A stretch of 35,374 nt of DNA from Deltaproteobacteria bacterium (GCA_016875025.1 VGSH01000019.1:1-35374), one strand, 5' to 3'. Positions 16,616 to 28,198 are shown, counted from the first letter of the stretch. The notes: generated from the letters alone by a model not told the origin. A program made the numbers and translations.

Positions 16616-16714
16616 ATCGCTGCCGTGCGGGTGCAAGCCCAGCACCTGAAACGGATCATGATGCTCGGCATTGACGATTTTTTTGTTTACCTGCTGCGAT
16701 AACGAGCTGCGCAT
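16616..16714 (-). pseudogene. Remnant of a second glgB (first ~33 codons)
   Basis: The translation MRSSLSQQVNKKIVNAEHHDPFQVLGLHPHG lines up with the start of the intact GlgB (MRAALSQQVIRKIVSAEHHDPFQVLGMHP). The DNA is also close, with long identical runs such as CATCATGATCCGTTTC in both. After the GSD codons the frame continues into unrelated sequence (ORF 16469-16783). So only the start of a duplicated branching enzyme gene remains, between the toxin-antitoxin pair and McrBC. The surrounding 16481-16615 and 16715-16782 show nothing else. Confidence 0.8.
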
Positions 16715-16782
16715 ATTTTTTCTCTTTGCGATACGGAACGGAGTCACACGCTTTACAACCCCAACTTCCGTTCTATTTATCA

Positions 16783-16841
16783 AGGGTGCGCCGTGCGCAC
16801 CGCTATCATCGAATCATTCAATGGTGCACACGGCGCACCCT
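16783..16841. repeat. Inverted repeat downstream of mcrC
   Basis: AGGGTGCGCCGTGCGCACC pairs with GGTGCACACGGCGCACCCT across about 20 bases, and a similar block, GGTGCGCACAGCGCACCCT, is at 21239-21257. It follows mcrC by ~40 bases and might end its transcript, but it lacks a T-run. Confidence 0.5.
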
Positions 16842-16882
16842 ACAGACTACAGACTCCGACCCGGATTTAGGCTTGGGCACGA

Positions 16883-18010
16883 TTAGTTTGCATGAGACAC
16901 CTCCAGAACCCGTAAAAGATGCTCGCGGATTTCTTTTGCCGTCGCTCCAAGATCAACGGTGGCAAATCGAATCTCATGGTTTTGGATCACAACGGCTTCG
17001 TTAACCATATCGCCCACTGAGGGGTGAAGGAGCAATCCCGATGCATGCTCCGCTAGCAGATCGCCATTACCTTCCTGAGACCTCAAATAGGCGTAAATTT
17101 GATAGACATATCCGCTTCGCAGCGTTTCTTCCCGATACCAGCCACGCGTCACGACAGAGTTGAACTTCGTATCGATAACGATGCGGCGTCCCGCGTCCGA
17201 GTTGTCGAGGATAATGTCGGTTCGCATAGAAGGGAGGATTTTGTCTATGCCCGGACTTTTGTTTTTAATGGACCAACAAATTGTTTTGCCCGCGTCGACG
17301 CGCCATCCTTTTTGGGAAAGCACGACATCATAGAACCCAGCGATCCCTTTCTCGTAAAGCTTCCGAATCCAGGTGATTTCTCTATCTGGCAGCGATAAAT
17401 GTTTTGCACCTACTGACTCTGTAGGCAGGGCAAGGTTGAAGGCCAGATGGGCTGCCGTTACCATTGGCTGGTCCTCTGCATCGTGCCTGCCAAAGCGGTT
17501 GATGGAGACCTCTCCACTGCGTGGTCGCTCCCCGGTTACGCCCATACGCCTCAAACTTGCCGCCAGCGACCTGCACCGGTGAGCAAGTGCGCCACGGAGA
17601 ACTATTTTGGATATTTCCTCCAGGGCTCCTCGGACAAAGCGGTTTCGGGGGGTATCGATTGTCAATTCATCGAACCGGCAAGCTACTTTACCCCGATCAA
17701 GTAATTGGTGCCTTTCAGTGTTCAGCAGGTCGATGCGCCCGCGCACACGACCAAGAACAGCCACCCGCGATTGGTACCCATAACTCAAGTTGCGTTGAAT
17801 GCGGTGCTCGACCTTGCGGCAGAGAATTTCTGCGACCAGGTCTGGGATGTCATCCGGGTTTTCCTCTACGGCGATTTTTGCCTTTTCGAGAGCCCTGAAG
17901 AGATTCGATGCGTACAGCATAAGCAACCAAAGGTTGCGCACCGGGATGCGGCCGATCCGACCGATCCCTTCATGAGCGTTTGATATCAAATTGGCTGCAG
18001 CAAGAGTCAC
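16883..18010 (-). CDS. mcrC: McrC-family subunit of a type IV (modification-dependent) restriction system
   Basis: The 375-residue protein begins with the McrC signature IPVRNLWLLMLYAS and has CRKVEHRIQRNLSYGYQ and RGRIDLLNT in the N-terminal half. The C-terminal half carries the nuclease core MRTDIILDN...RRIVIDTKF, a PD-(D/E)XK site in the order D-x(n)-D-x-K. It should be the cleaving subunit that works with the McrB GTPase on DNA carrying modified cytosine. Its GTG start is 2 bases after the mcrB stop, so the genes are coupled. Codon use is less GC-rich than in the ATP synthase genes, which suggests transfer. Confidence 0.85.
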   Translation of the reverse strand: MTLAAANLISNAHEGIGRIGRIPVRNLWLLMLYASNLFRALEKAKIAVEENPDDIPDLVAEILCRKVEHRIQRNLSYGYQSRVAVLGRVRGRIDLLNTERHQLLDRGKVACRFDELTIDTPRNRFVRGALEEISKIVLRGALAHRCRSLAASLRRMGVTGERPRSGEVSINRFGRHDAEDQPMVTAAHLAFNLALPTESVGAKHLSLPDREITWIRKLYEKGIAGFYDVVLSQKGWRVDAGKTICWSIKNKSPGIDKILPSMRTDIILDNSDAGRRIVIDTKFNSVVTRGWYREETLRSGYVYQIYAYLRSQEGNGDLLAEHASGLLLHPSVGDMVNEAVVIQNHEIRFATVDLGATAKEIREHLLRVLEVSHAN

Positions 18011-18012
18011 AA

Positions 18013-20586
18013 TCAGAACCCTTCAAGAAGCCGCTCCCTGGCCTTTTGAGATTTTTCAAGCGCATCGAACCAATATTCATCGAGCAGCGGCCCGATCTCG
18101 GTATCAACAACTTGGCGAAACCATTCCCGGGCATCACTGATCGGAACACCGAATGGCGGTGTGACATAGCTGTGTCCCACCCGGAACTGAGGGCCAAGAC
18201 TGATGTCGGCCGAGATTTCGTTGTTCAGAGCAACAAGACGTTTCTCGATTTCGACAAGGATTTCTGAATCAATACCGCACTGAGATTGAACCCAATCATG
18301 CCAGGGCTTGCCGAGCGTGGGCTCCAGATCGATAAAGGCAAAACGTCGGCGCAATGCCAGATCGACCAGTGCCAGGGAGCGATCGGCAATGTTCATCGTG
18401 CCTATGACATAGAGGTTGTCCGGAATAAAGACCCTCTCGCCAACCGACCGCTTATAGGAAAGCTCTAAGGCTTCATTCGGCGTTCTCTTGTCAACCTCGA
18501 GCAACGTCAACATCTCTCCTAAAATCTGTGCAGGGTTACCTCGATTAATTTCTTCGATGACGATAACGTACCTCGACATGGGATCTTTCGCAGCCGCCTT
18601 TATCATCTCCACGAAAGGCCCATCCACTAGCGTGAGCTTGCCGTCGCCCACGGGCCGCCAGCCCCGTATGAAATCCTCGTAAGAAAGATTTGGGTGAAAC
18701 TGGACTGCGCGGACTTTGCTGTCATCTCGTTGCCCCATCAAAGCAAAAGCCAGTCGCTTTGCCAGCCAGGTCTTTCCTGTCCCCGGCGGCCCCTGCAGGA
18801 TCAGATTTTTCTTGGTCCGGAGGCGCTCAAGAATTTTTCCGATTTTTTCTATGGCGAAGAAAGACCCATCAGCCAAAATGTTATCTATTGAATAAGGGAC
18901 TATTGGCTGAGCCTCATCTAAAACAGAAGATGAGTTCGAAAAGAAATCGGTAAAATGCCTGAGTTTATCCAGCTCTGATTTAGGCTGATTTAATAATTCC
19001 ATGCCTTTTTCAGAAATCTGAACGAATCCTCTTCTGGGAAAGTCAACTAATTCCGCCCGCTTTAAATAAGATTTTGCCCAAGCCGCACGATTATTAAATA
19101 ATGGTTGGCCTGTAGACTCAAGAGTGATGACATCATATTTTTCCAGACCCATTTCGATTTTAAGTTTCTGATATACATCTCTCGCAAGCTGCTCCCGCCC
19201 ATCCCTCAACTGTCTCAAAAAGGGGATCATCAAATCGTCAAATTTAGGAAGTAAATTCTTCAAATCAACATCAATTGCATCTGGTTCAACACCGTCCTCA
19301 AACATTTCGTCATCCTGCGCATCTGGATCTGTTGCATTCGGATGGGCAGATGTCCCACTGTCCTTAAAAAGCCAAGCAGCAAGGGAAAGTTCTGGAAAGG
19401 AGTGAACCGGATAAGCGTCCTCTTGAAATCGAGCTTCGAGGGCGTCCAGCACCGCAAGATAATCACTCGCATTGCAACGCCCCTTAGGGCCGTTCATGCC
19501 AATCTGAATATTAAGCTTCTTGTTGATGTAGCGCTGTGACTGGCCATCAAGTGTCGGAAAATTCCAGGGGCGAACCCAGTAAAGCCCCATGGTAAGGTTC
19601 CATCCGACACCCCAACTCTGCGTCGCTCTGTCGTAGGCAGCAACAAATGCTGACCGTGCATCAGCATCATCCGATTCCGCAAAAGCAACTGCCTGGCTGA
19701 AGACTTCCCATAGCGCGTCAATGTCATCTGATTGGCGCCTGTAGCTATAGCTAAAAAACCATGTCCTCTGATTGTTCAGAACTGGGATCCCCTCAAATGA
19801 GTCGGGGACAGGTTCTGTTACACCAAGCAGGCCGGCCAGTTCACTCGCTATGGCTTTACGATTGGCATCAGTAATTCCCCTGTTGAATATGCCCATGGCC
19901 GTGAAAGGGCAGATGTCCTTCAATGGCCCTCCTGGAACGTTTTCTTCATATTGGTCATTGAGAATCGACATGCAGTCGAAATTGTCTGCAATGGCATGAA
20001 TGCCGGAAACCAGCTCTTCACGCCTGTTACGAAAGGTGAGAAGCTTATCCGCCACCGCCTCATAAAATCGGGTCCAGTTGAACCGACGTTTGTCGACGGT
20101 ACTATCACCAAAACGCTCTCGCCAATAGGGAGCGTTGCGAAACCGGCTGATGTCTTGAGGCTTTTCCTCGAACGCAAATCCGATCAGGGCGTCTGTGGTC
20201 CAGTCGCCAGGCAAGACCCGCCAGACCGTGTTTCGGTAGGTATAAAAGTACCACTCACGCGGCGGATCGAAGGGTTTCCATTCAACCCTCAAGACGCGGC
20301 CATCACCGAGATTCTCCTTTACCGTGCCAATGGCCTTAATCGCCATGACAGAAACTGTTTGGCCTCGGTTATCAAAGGGCAAATCGTGTTTCCGCGTATA
20401 GGTCGACTTAATCGCAATACGGTCTCCAACCTGTATGGATTTCACCACGTCAAGGTATCTATCCTGATACCCATTCTCCCAAATACCCTCCTGCAGAAAC
20501 CGAGGTGATTGATCATCAGTTCCATCATATGTGGCCCCAACAAACCAGCTGGCTCGCGCCCCAGCTCCTTCTGATCTGGCATTCAT
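18013..20586 (-). CDS. mcrB: McrB-type GTPase with N-terminal EVE-like and winged-helix domains
   Basis: At 857 residues this is much longer than E. coli McrB (459). The C-terminal third is the AAA+ GTPase motor: LQGPPGTGKTWLAK (~597-610), VIVIEEINRGNPAQILGE (~673-690) and GTMNIADRSLALVDLALRRRF (~727-747). Residues ~10-110 (WFVGATYD, VGDRIAIKSTYTR, VMAIKAIGTV) look like an EVE/PUA-like reader of modified bases. A central segment (~150-400) is unassigned. Residues ~455-540 (YDVITLESTGQPLFNNRAAW, LKRAELVDFPRRGFVQISEKG) match an Mrr_N winged helix. GGAGAG precedes the ATG. It pairs with mcrC to restrict modified phage or foreign DNA. Confidence 0.85.
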   Translation of the reverse strand: MNARSEGAGARASWFVGATYDGTDDQSPRFLQEGIWENGYQDRYLDVVKSIQVGDRIAIKSTYTRKHDLPFDNRGQTVSVMAIKAIGTVKENLGDGRVLRVEWKPFDPPREWYFYTYRNTVWRVLPGDWTTDALIGFAFEEKPQDISRFRNAPYWRERFGDSTVDKRRFNWTRFYEAVADKLLTFRNRREELVSGIHAIADNFDCMSILNDQYEENVPGGPLKDICPFTAMGIFNRGITDANRKAIASELAGLLGVTEPVPDSFEGIPVLNNQRTWFFSYSYRRQSDDIDALWEVFSQAVAFAESDDADARSAFVAAYDRATQSWGVGWNLTMGLYWVRPWNFPTLDGQSQRYINKKLNIQIGMNGPKGRCNASDYLAVLDALEARFQEDAYPVHSFPELSLAAWLFKDSGTSAHPNATDPDAQDDEMFEDGVEPDAIDVDLKNLLPKFDDLMIPFLRQLRDGREQLARDVYQKLKIEMGLEKYDVITLESTGQPLFNNRAAWAKSYLKRAELVDFPRRGFVQISEKGMELLNQPKSELDKLRHFTDFFSNSSSVLDEAQPIVPYSIDNILADGSFFAIEKIGKILERLRTKKNLILQGPPGTGKTWLAKRLAFALMGQRDDSKVRAVQFHPNLSYEDFIRGWRPVGDGKLTLVDGPFVEMIKAAAKDPMSRYVIVIEEINRGNPAQILGEMLTLLEVDKRTPNEALELSYKRSVGERVFIPDNLYVIGTMNIADRSLALVDLALRRRFAFIDLEPTLGKPWHDWVQSQCGIDSEILVEIEKRLVALNNEISADISLGPQFRVGHSYVTPPFGVPISDAREWFRQVVDTEIGPLLDEYWFDALEKSQKARERLLEGF

Positions 20587-20807
20587 ATTCCACTCTCCAT
20601 TTTTTCGCTGTTTATCAGAACAGTATTGCAGCCTTGGAATAACAGCGCCCTTTATTGTTCGGTGCTTGCTTGGCCTCGACTGTTTTTATGCGCGTCACGG
20701 TATATAAACTTGCCGATTTTATTTTTTTGCAGGGGAAATTTCATCCGACAATAGCAAGCAGAAACCGGCCTGTCAACCGGCATGAGAATGCGGTTCAAAG
20801 TTCAACG

Positions 20808-20902
20808 TTGATGAAGCCGTAAAAAGTCACACATCACCCTCACCCCGACCCTCTCCCCTCAAGGGAGAGGGAGATTTTTGACTTTTTACGACGTCATCAA
20901 AA
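20808..20902. repeat. Long imperfect inverted repeat (MITE-like)
   Basis: TTGATGAAGCCGTAAAAAGTCA at one end pairs with TGACTTTTTACGACGTCATCAA at the other with about 20 of 22 matches. Inside is CCCTCTCCC-CTCAA-GGGAGAGGG, a perfect 9-bp stem. I recall this GTAAAAAGTC hairpin type as a dispersed intergenic repeat of Desulfobacterota-like genomes; that link is from memory. Confidence 0.65.
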
Positions 20903-21189
20903 GTTCAATGTTTAAGGTTAGTAGGGCAGTCCCCCCGTGGCCGCCCGGGAGTTAGGAGTTCGGAGAAAATCCTGGATTCCGGATCGTTGTCCGGCATGAC
21001 TGCTTGTTTGGTTTTGGGGTTTAAACCCCATCGTTTCGCAGCCGAGCCGGGTGCATGATCAAGGATACGGTCGTTATGCTGTTTGAGTCCCGCCGAGGCG
21101 GGACGAGTTCATAACGACCCCTTGAGCATGTGCCCGGCGAGGGAATCCGCCAAAGGCGGACGCGAAACGCCGGGGCGGCTTTCTTGGGG

Positions 21190-21221
21190 GTACCCTTTCT
21201 TTGCCGCCAAAGAAAGGGTAC
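21190..21221. repeat. Perfect 14+14 palindrome
   Basis: GTACCCTTTCTTTG and CAAAGAAAGGGTAC flank a CCGC centre. It has no T-run on either side that would make a good terminator, although AAAAAA follows on the plus strand. It is one of several unrelated palindromes in this gap. Confidence 0.75.
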
Positions 21222-21423
21222 GAAAAAAGGCATTTTACGGTGCGCACAGCGCACCCTGATCTCTTGCGCAAAACAACCACAGCCCCTTCACGCAGCCTCC
21301 CGTTATTCCGGCACATCCTGTCACCCCGCACCTGATTCGGGGTCCATTCAGAAATCCTGGATTCCGGCTATCCGCGTCGCTCCTGCCGGAATGACAAATA
21401 AACCGTTTGAGGTGCAGGTGGCG

Positions 21424-21546
21424 CAGGGGCACGGCATGCCGTGCCCCTGCTGTATACCGCTGTGGCGAAGAATGGATACAATGCAAGCGATGTGCCCGTC
21501 CTCGGCAGTAGAGCTGCAGCGAAGGATGGACGTTTTGAACAGCCTG
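21424..21546. repeat. 26-bp perfect palindrome and MITE-type right end
   Basis: CAGGGGCACGGCA/TGCCGTGCCCCTG (21424-21449) is a perfect palindrome without a loop. About 80 bases on, GGACGTTTTGAACAGCC matches the right end of the element at 5638-5787. The arrangement parallels 9714-9794. Confidence 0.6.
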
Positions 21547-21548
21547 CA

Positions 21549-21579
21549 AATAAAAGCCCCATGCCGTGAGGCATGGGGC
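21549..21579 (-). terminator. Rho-independent terminator of the ATP synthase operon
   Basis: On the minus strand GCCCCATGCC-TCAC-GGCATGGGGC (10-bp perfect stem) is followed by TTTTATTT. It lies about 30 bases after the atpC stop codon. Confidence 0.9.
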
Positions 21580-21610
21580 CGTGTGTGGTCAGGGAATGCG
21601 GACGCGCTGC

Positions 21611-22024
21611 TCAGTTCATGCTCTGCGCGACCTTCAAACGGGCCTCAGCGCGGTTGAGAGCTGAGCGGGCGCGGAACATATCAAATGCGGAGTCCTTGGA
21701 GTTCAAGCGCTGGCGTGCACGGTCACGGGCCGCGGTCGCTCGGTCGACATCGATCACCGCGGCCAGCTCGGCAACCCGTGCTGTTACTGTAATTGCGTCA
21801 TTGGCGATCATGAAAAATCCGCGGTCGACAAATACGGGCGTCTCTTTTTTTTCACTGTCCCGCAGCACAAGCAGCCCGGCATTCAGGGTGCCCATCAGCG
21901 ATGTATGGCCCGGCAGCACGCCCAGAGGACCTGCGCCCGAGGGGATCACCGCAAAGGCATAGTCGCCGTCGATGAGCGTCCGGTCGCGCGTGATCAGCTT
22001 TAAATGAAAACTGGTGTTCTTCAT
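21611..22024 (-). CDS. atpC: ATP synthase F1 subunit epsilon
   Basis: The 137-residue protein starts with the beta-sandwich domain (FHLKLITRDRTLIDGDYAFAVIPSGAGPLGVLPGHTSLM, the usual G-x-x-G-x-L-P-x-H signature) and ends in the two-helix C-terminal domain (AELAAVIDVDRATAARDRARQRL and ARSALNRAEARLKV). It belongs to the central stalk and can inhibit ATP hydrolysis. It is the last gene of the operon, one base from atpD, with a strong terminator after it. Confidence 0.95.
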   Translation of the reverse strand: MKNTSFHLKLITRDRTLIDGDYAFAVIPSGAGPLGVLPGHTSLMGTLNAGLLVLRDSEKKETPVFVDRGFFMIANDAITVTARVAELAAVIDVDRATAARDRARQRLNSKDSAFDMFRARSALNRAEARLKVAQSMN

Positions 22025-22025
22025 G

Positions 22026-23465
<1,440 letters not shown>

Positions 23466-24340
23466 TTAGCCGTTGAGCGCTTCAACCCCGCCTATAATAT
23501 CTATCAGATCCCTGGTGATGGTGGCCTGGCGGGCCTTGTTGTAGCTCAGGTTAAGCTCTCCGATCACCTCTTCGGCATTGTCATTGGCATTGCGCATGGC
23601 CACCATGCGGGCTGCATATTCGCTGGCAAGCGATTCAACCAGCGCATAGTGCAGCTGCGTCTCAAGGTACTGGGGGATGAGCGCGTTGGCCAGGGCGTCG
23701 AAATTGGGCTCAAGCAGAAAATCAACCGCCCATTTTGCCAGCGATTTGGCCTCCTCGGCGCTCAGGCGCGGCACCGGCAGATGCTGCACTACCGTGGGCT
23801 TGTATACGAGCACATTCTCAAAACGGCTGTAGAGCAGATAGACCGCATCATAGCGGCGGGCCTCAAAAGCCCCGAGCGCGTTATAGTTTATCCGCTCGAC
23901 CTCCTTGCTGATTGCAGTGCCCCAGGGAGTGTCGAGCGCCTCTTCAATGGAAGCGCCCGTGCGCGCCAGGGCTTCAGCGCCCTTGCGGCCTATACACATG
24001 AAGGTGATATTCTTGCCGGCATGCTCCTGGCGGAAGGCCTCAACCGCGTTGATAACGCTGGTATTGAACGTGCCGCACAGCCCGCGGTCCGAGGTCAGCA
24101 CGATCAGCAGAATTGTATTCTGCTCGCGCTCCCTGAAAAGTTCATGCTCGCTGTCGCCCGCCGTTGTGCACAGGATGCGCACCATGCGGCCCATGGCATC
24201 GACGTAGCCGCGTGCATTTTCAGCCTGATTGCGCACCCGGGTGAGCTTCACGGCCGAAACCATTTCCATGGCCTTGGTGATCTGCTGCGTTGATTTTATG
24301 CCCCGGATCCGTCTGAGTATGTCGCGCGGTGATGCAGGCA

Positions 24341-24341
<1 letters not shown>
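23466..24341 (-). CDS. atpG: ATP synthase F1 subunit gamma
   Basis: The 291-residue central-stalk subunit begins SPRDILRRIRGIKSTQQITKAMEMVSAVKL and ends NLSYNKARQATITRDLIDIIGGVEAL, both conserved ends of the family that form the rotating coiled coil. LTSDRGLCGTFNTSVI in the Rossmann part is also typical. The ATG shares one base with the atpA stop codon (TGATG), so translation is coupled. Confidence 0.95.
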
Positions 24342-25876
<1,535 letters not shown>

Positions 25877-25905
25877 TGTTCTCGACTCCTCTGTAATAAA
25901 TACTT

Positions 25906-26460
25906 TTACGCAACCGGCTTCAGCTGCGTGGTTTCTTCCAGCAGATGCTTGCGCAGCCGCGCCAGACGGCTCTTTACGGACCCGTCGATAACATGCGAGC
26001 CGACAAAAACCTGCATGCCGGCCAGCAGCCCGGCATCAGTCCGGGTCTCCAGCTTCACTTCCTTACCCAAAGCCGCGCTCAGGGAGGCGGTAAGACGCTG
26101 CTGCTGCGCATCGCGCAGCGCAGATGCGCAGCACACCCGGCCGCGCACGATCCCGCGCAGTCCGTCAGCTGCGTTTTTAAACTCAACGCACAGGCCCTTG
26201 AGCATGTGTTCGCGTTTTTTCGAAATCATATACAACAAAAACCGCACGAGTTCCGGCGGCGCATCCGCTGCAAGAGCGCTCACCAGGGCCTGTTTTTTTG
26301 TACGGCTGATGCCCGGATGATACAGCACCGCGGTAACCGGCGGACTGGTCCGCAGCAGCGCGTCGAAGCGCTCAAGCGCCGCCTCAACTGCGTCAATCCT
26401 GGCCGCGTCAAGCACGCCCAGAAAACCCTGCACATATCGCCGTGTTACCCGTGAGCTCAC
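25906..26460 (-). CDS. atpH: ATP synthase F1 subunit delta
   Basis: The 184-residue peripheral-stalk subunit shows the usual start ([21 protein letters not shown]) and the family-typical end [21 protein letters not shown]. It links F1 to the b subunit. It begins with GTG in a 4-base overlap (GTGA) with atpF. Confidence 0.92.
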   Translation of the reverse strand: MSSRVTRRYVQGFLGVLDAARIDAVEAALERFDALLRTSPPVTAVLYHPGISRTKKQALVSALAADAPPELVRFLLYMISKKREHMLKGLCVEFKNAADGLRGIVRGRVCCASALRDAQQQRLTASLSAALGKEVKLETRTDAGLLAGMQVFVGSHVIDGSVKSRLARLRKHLLEETTQLKPVA

Positions 26461-26966
26461 TGCCGCATGCCTCCGATTTCGCTGATAACCGCATCGGTGA
26501 GCCGGTCGGCATCGGAAGCGTCAACCTGGCGCTCAAGCAGGCGGCCGGCGATTTCAATTGAGAGCTGGATGACTTCGGTACGAATGTCGGCAATAACCTT
26601 TTTTTTCTCATGGTCAATGTCGGCAAGCGCCCTGAGGCGAATCTGTTCGGCATCCCGGCGCGTTTTCTCAATGACCTCGCGGCCTTCGCGCTCAGCCTGC
26701 TCGATTGCGCTCTTTACGATAGTCTCGGCTTCGGCGCGGGCCTGCTGCAGCTTCTGCTCGTAATCGACCTTGAGCGCATTGACCTCGCCACGGATTTTCT
26801 CATTTGAATCGTAGGCGTTTTTGATCTCGGCCGTGCGGTTCTGAATCATGTCGAGCACGCGGCCCCACAAAAACTTCTTCATCAGCCACACCAGGATCAA
26901 AAACCCGAGCAGCTGTATGAACAGCAGCTTAAAATTAATGCCAAGTTGTTCTAAAATATCAGCCAT
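26457..26966 (-). CDS. atpF: ATP synthase F0 subunit b
   Basis: The 169-residue protein has one N-terminal membrane helix (LLFIQLLGFLILVWLMKKFLWGRVLDMI) and a long charged helix (EIKNAYDSNEKIRGEVNALKVDYEQKLQQARAEA...) that makes the stator dimer. Only one b-type gene is present, so the stalk should be a b homodimer, unlike many deltaproteobacteria that carry b and b-prime. Confidence 0.92.
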   Translation of the reverse strand: MADILEQLGINFKLLFIQLLGFLILVWLMKKFLWGRVLDMIQNRTAEIKNAYDSNEKIRGEVNALKVDYEQKLQQARAEAETIVKSAIEQAEREGREVIEKTRRDAEQIRLRALADIDHEKKKVIADIRTEVIQLSIEIAGRLLERQVDASDADRLTDAVISEIGGMRQ

Positions 26967-27025
26967 AAACGTCCGCCTGTTTCAAATTACGCTGTCTGCA
27001 GCACCACCCGCTATGAGGGTGAAGA

Positions 27026-27319
27026 CTACAGCAGGGGTTTTCCGCTTTCAGCCAGCATCTGGAAGAGCTGGATAGCCACGTCCATTGACGGCAGCTTGCC
27101 CAGCAGCAGAATGCCGATAACGAGCGCGTAAATACACAGAGACTCAATCAGGGCCGCACCGATAATCAGTGTGGTGCGCAGGTTGCCGGAAGCCTCGGGC
27201 TGACGGGCCGTACCCTCAAGAGCAGCCGAAAGCGCGCGGCCGATACCCGCGCCGCAACCCATGGCCGCAAGGCCGATCGCCAGACAAATGCCAAGTCCGA
27301 TAAGTCCAAAATAAATCAT
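27026..27319 (-). CDS. atpE: ATP synthase F0 subunit c
   Basis: The 97-residue two-helix proteolipid has the polar loop TARQPEASG and the ion-carrying glutamate in GAALIESLCIYALVIGILL. The helix 1 position that is Gln in sodium-type c subunits aligns with Ile, so proton coupling is likelier, although Ser after the Glu and the later Tyr are kept. The C-terminus (KLPSMDVAIQLFQMLAESGKPLL) is about 15 residues longer than usual. GGGAGG lies before the ATG. Gaps of 59 and 112 bases flank it. Confidence 0.95.
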   Translation of the reverse strand: MIYFGLIGLGICLAIGLAAMGCGAGIGRALSAALEGTARQPEASGNLRTTLIIGAALIESLCIYALVIGILLLGKLPSMDVAIQLFQMLAESGKPLL

Positions 27320-27431
27320 AGCAAAACCTCCCGTGTAAAAAATAATAGTGCATTATTGCCGTTAACCAACTCATGCGCATTGAAAACCCGGGGCTGTACA
27401 CCACCTGCCGTTGCCGGGCTGACTGCCGTGT

Positions 27432-28196
27432 TCAGTGACCCTCCTCGTGCTCTTCAATGGCCAGACTTAAATACACCGATGAAAGCATGGTAAAAATAGT
27501 TGCCTGTATGGTGCTGAAAAGAAGGGCCAGCAGCACCATGAACAGATGCAGCGGTACCGGTATGTTGCCGAATATCCAGGGAGTCAGAAAAACAAGCACC
27601 GCCAGGGTCAGGCCTTCTCCGGTCAGGTTGCCGTAGAGACGGATCGACAGCGAGGCCGGACGCACGAACTCACCGATGACATGCAGCGGAAACATCAGCG
27701 GTGCCAGAAAGATCGGCTCGAAAAAATGCTTGAAGTAGCCCAGTTTCTTGATACGCAGGCCTTCGAAGTTGTACATGACGAAGACCACGATCGCCATGGA
27801 AAGCGTTGTGTTCATGTAATGCGTGGGCGACTCCATCAGGGGGATCAGTCCCCACAGATTCATGGCCAGAATGAAAAAAAACAGCGTGCAGAAAAAGGGC
27901 AGGTAGCGGGCAGTGTGCTTTCCCAGCATGTCGTGGAGAAAATTGTATGCGCCCTCAACCACCAGCTCGACAAAGGCCTGGGCACCGCGCGGAATTTTCT
28001 CCATGCGGCGGGTCGCGTACATGCTGAAAAGAACCAGGGTGCAGCCCACCAGAAACGACATGATGAGCGGCACACAGTATTTTAACTCAACGTCCCAGAA
28101 ATAGGCGTGATGCATGTCAAGCCCCAGTTTCTCAGCCAGAAAATCAAGAAACGTGGGCAGGTGCAGTACCATTTCACCGCTGTTGGCAGCAGCCAT
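27432..28196 (-). CDS. atpB: ATP synthase F0 subunit a
   Basis: The 254-residue membrane subunit has five to six hydrophobic helices. The essential arginine is in PASLSIRLYGNLTGEGLTLAV. The helix that follows (LFSTIQATIFTMLSSVYLSLAIEEHEEGH) has the conserved Q. It forms the ion half-channels against the c-ring. AGGGGA precedes the ATG, which lies 2 bases past the atpI stop. Confidence 0.95.
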   Translation of the reverse strand: MAAANSGEMVLHLPTFLDFLAEKLGLDMHHAYFWDVELKYCVPLIMSFLVGCTLVLFSMYATRRMEKIPRGAQAFVELVVEGAYNFLHDMLGKHTARYLPFFCTLFFFILAMNLWGLIPLMESPTHYMNTTLSMAIVVFVMYNFEGLRIKKLGYFKHFFEPIFLAPLMFPLHVIGEFVRPASLSIRLYGNLTGEGLTLAVLVFLTPWIFGNIPVPLHLFMVLLALLFSTIQATIFTMLSSVYLSLAIEEHEEGH

Positions 28197-28198
28197 GG

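Larger units (their letters stand above)
20587..21548. other. Gene-free ~1-kb region packed with palindromic repeats
   Basis: No credible gene is present; ORFs in the track here (for example 21130-21657) run through repeats. It holds: the 20808-20902 long inverted repeat, GGTCGTTATG/CATAACGACC arms around GTCCCGCC-GA-GGCGGGAC (about 21070-21119), the 14+14 palindrome at 21190-21221, a GGTGCGCACAGCGCACC block (21239-21257), a REP-like CCTGCCGGAATGAC block (~21300-21400), and the 26-bp palindrome at 21424-21449. The first ~200 bases probably hold the mcrB promoter, but no clear consensus is visible. Confidence 0.7.

Noticed and set aside
21130-21657. 175-aa plus-strand ORF
   Set aside because: It runs through several palindromic repeats and into the antisense of atpC; there is no plausible protein.
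27026-27319. Sodium-type c ring
   Set aside because: The helix 1 Gln needed for the known sodium signature aligns with Ile, so only a partial match remains.
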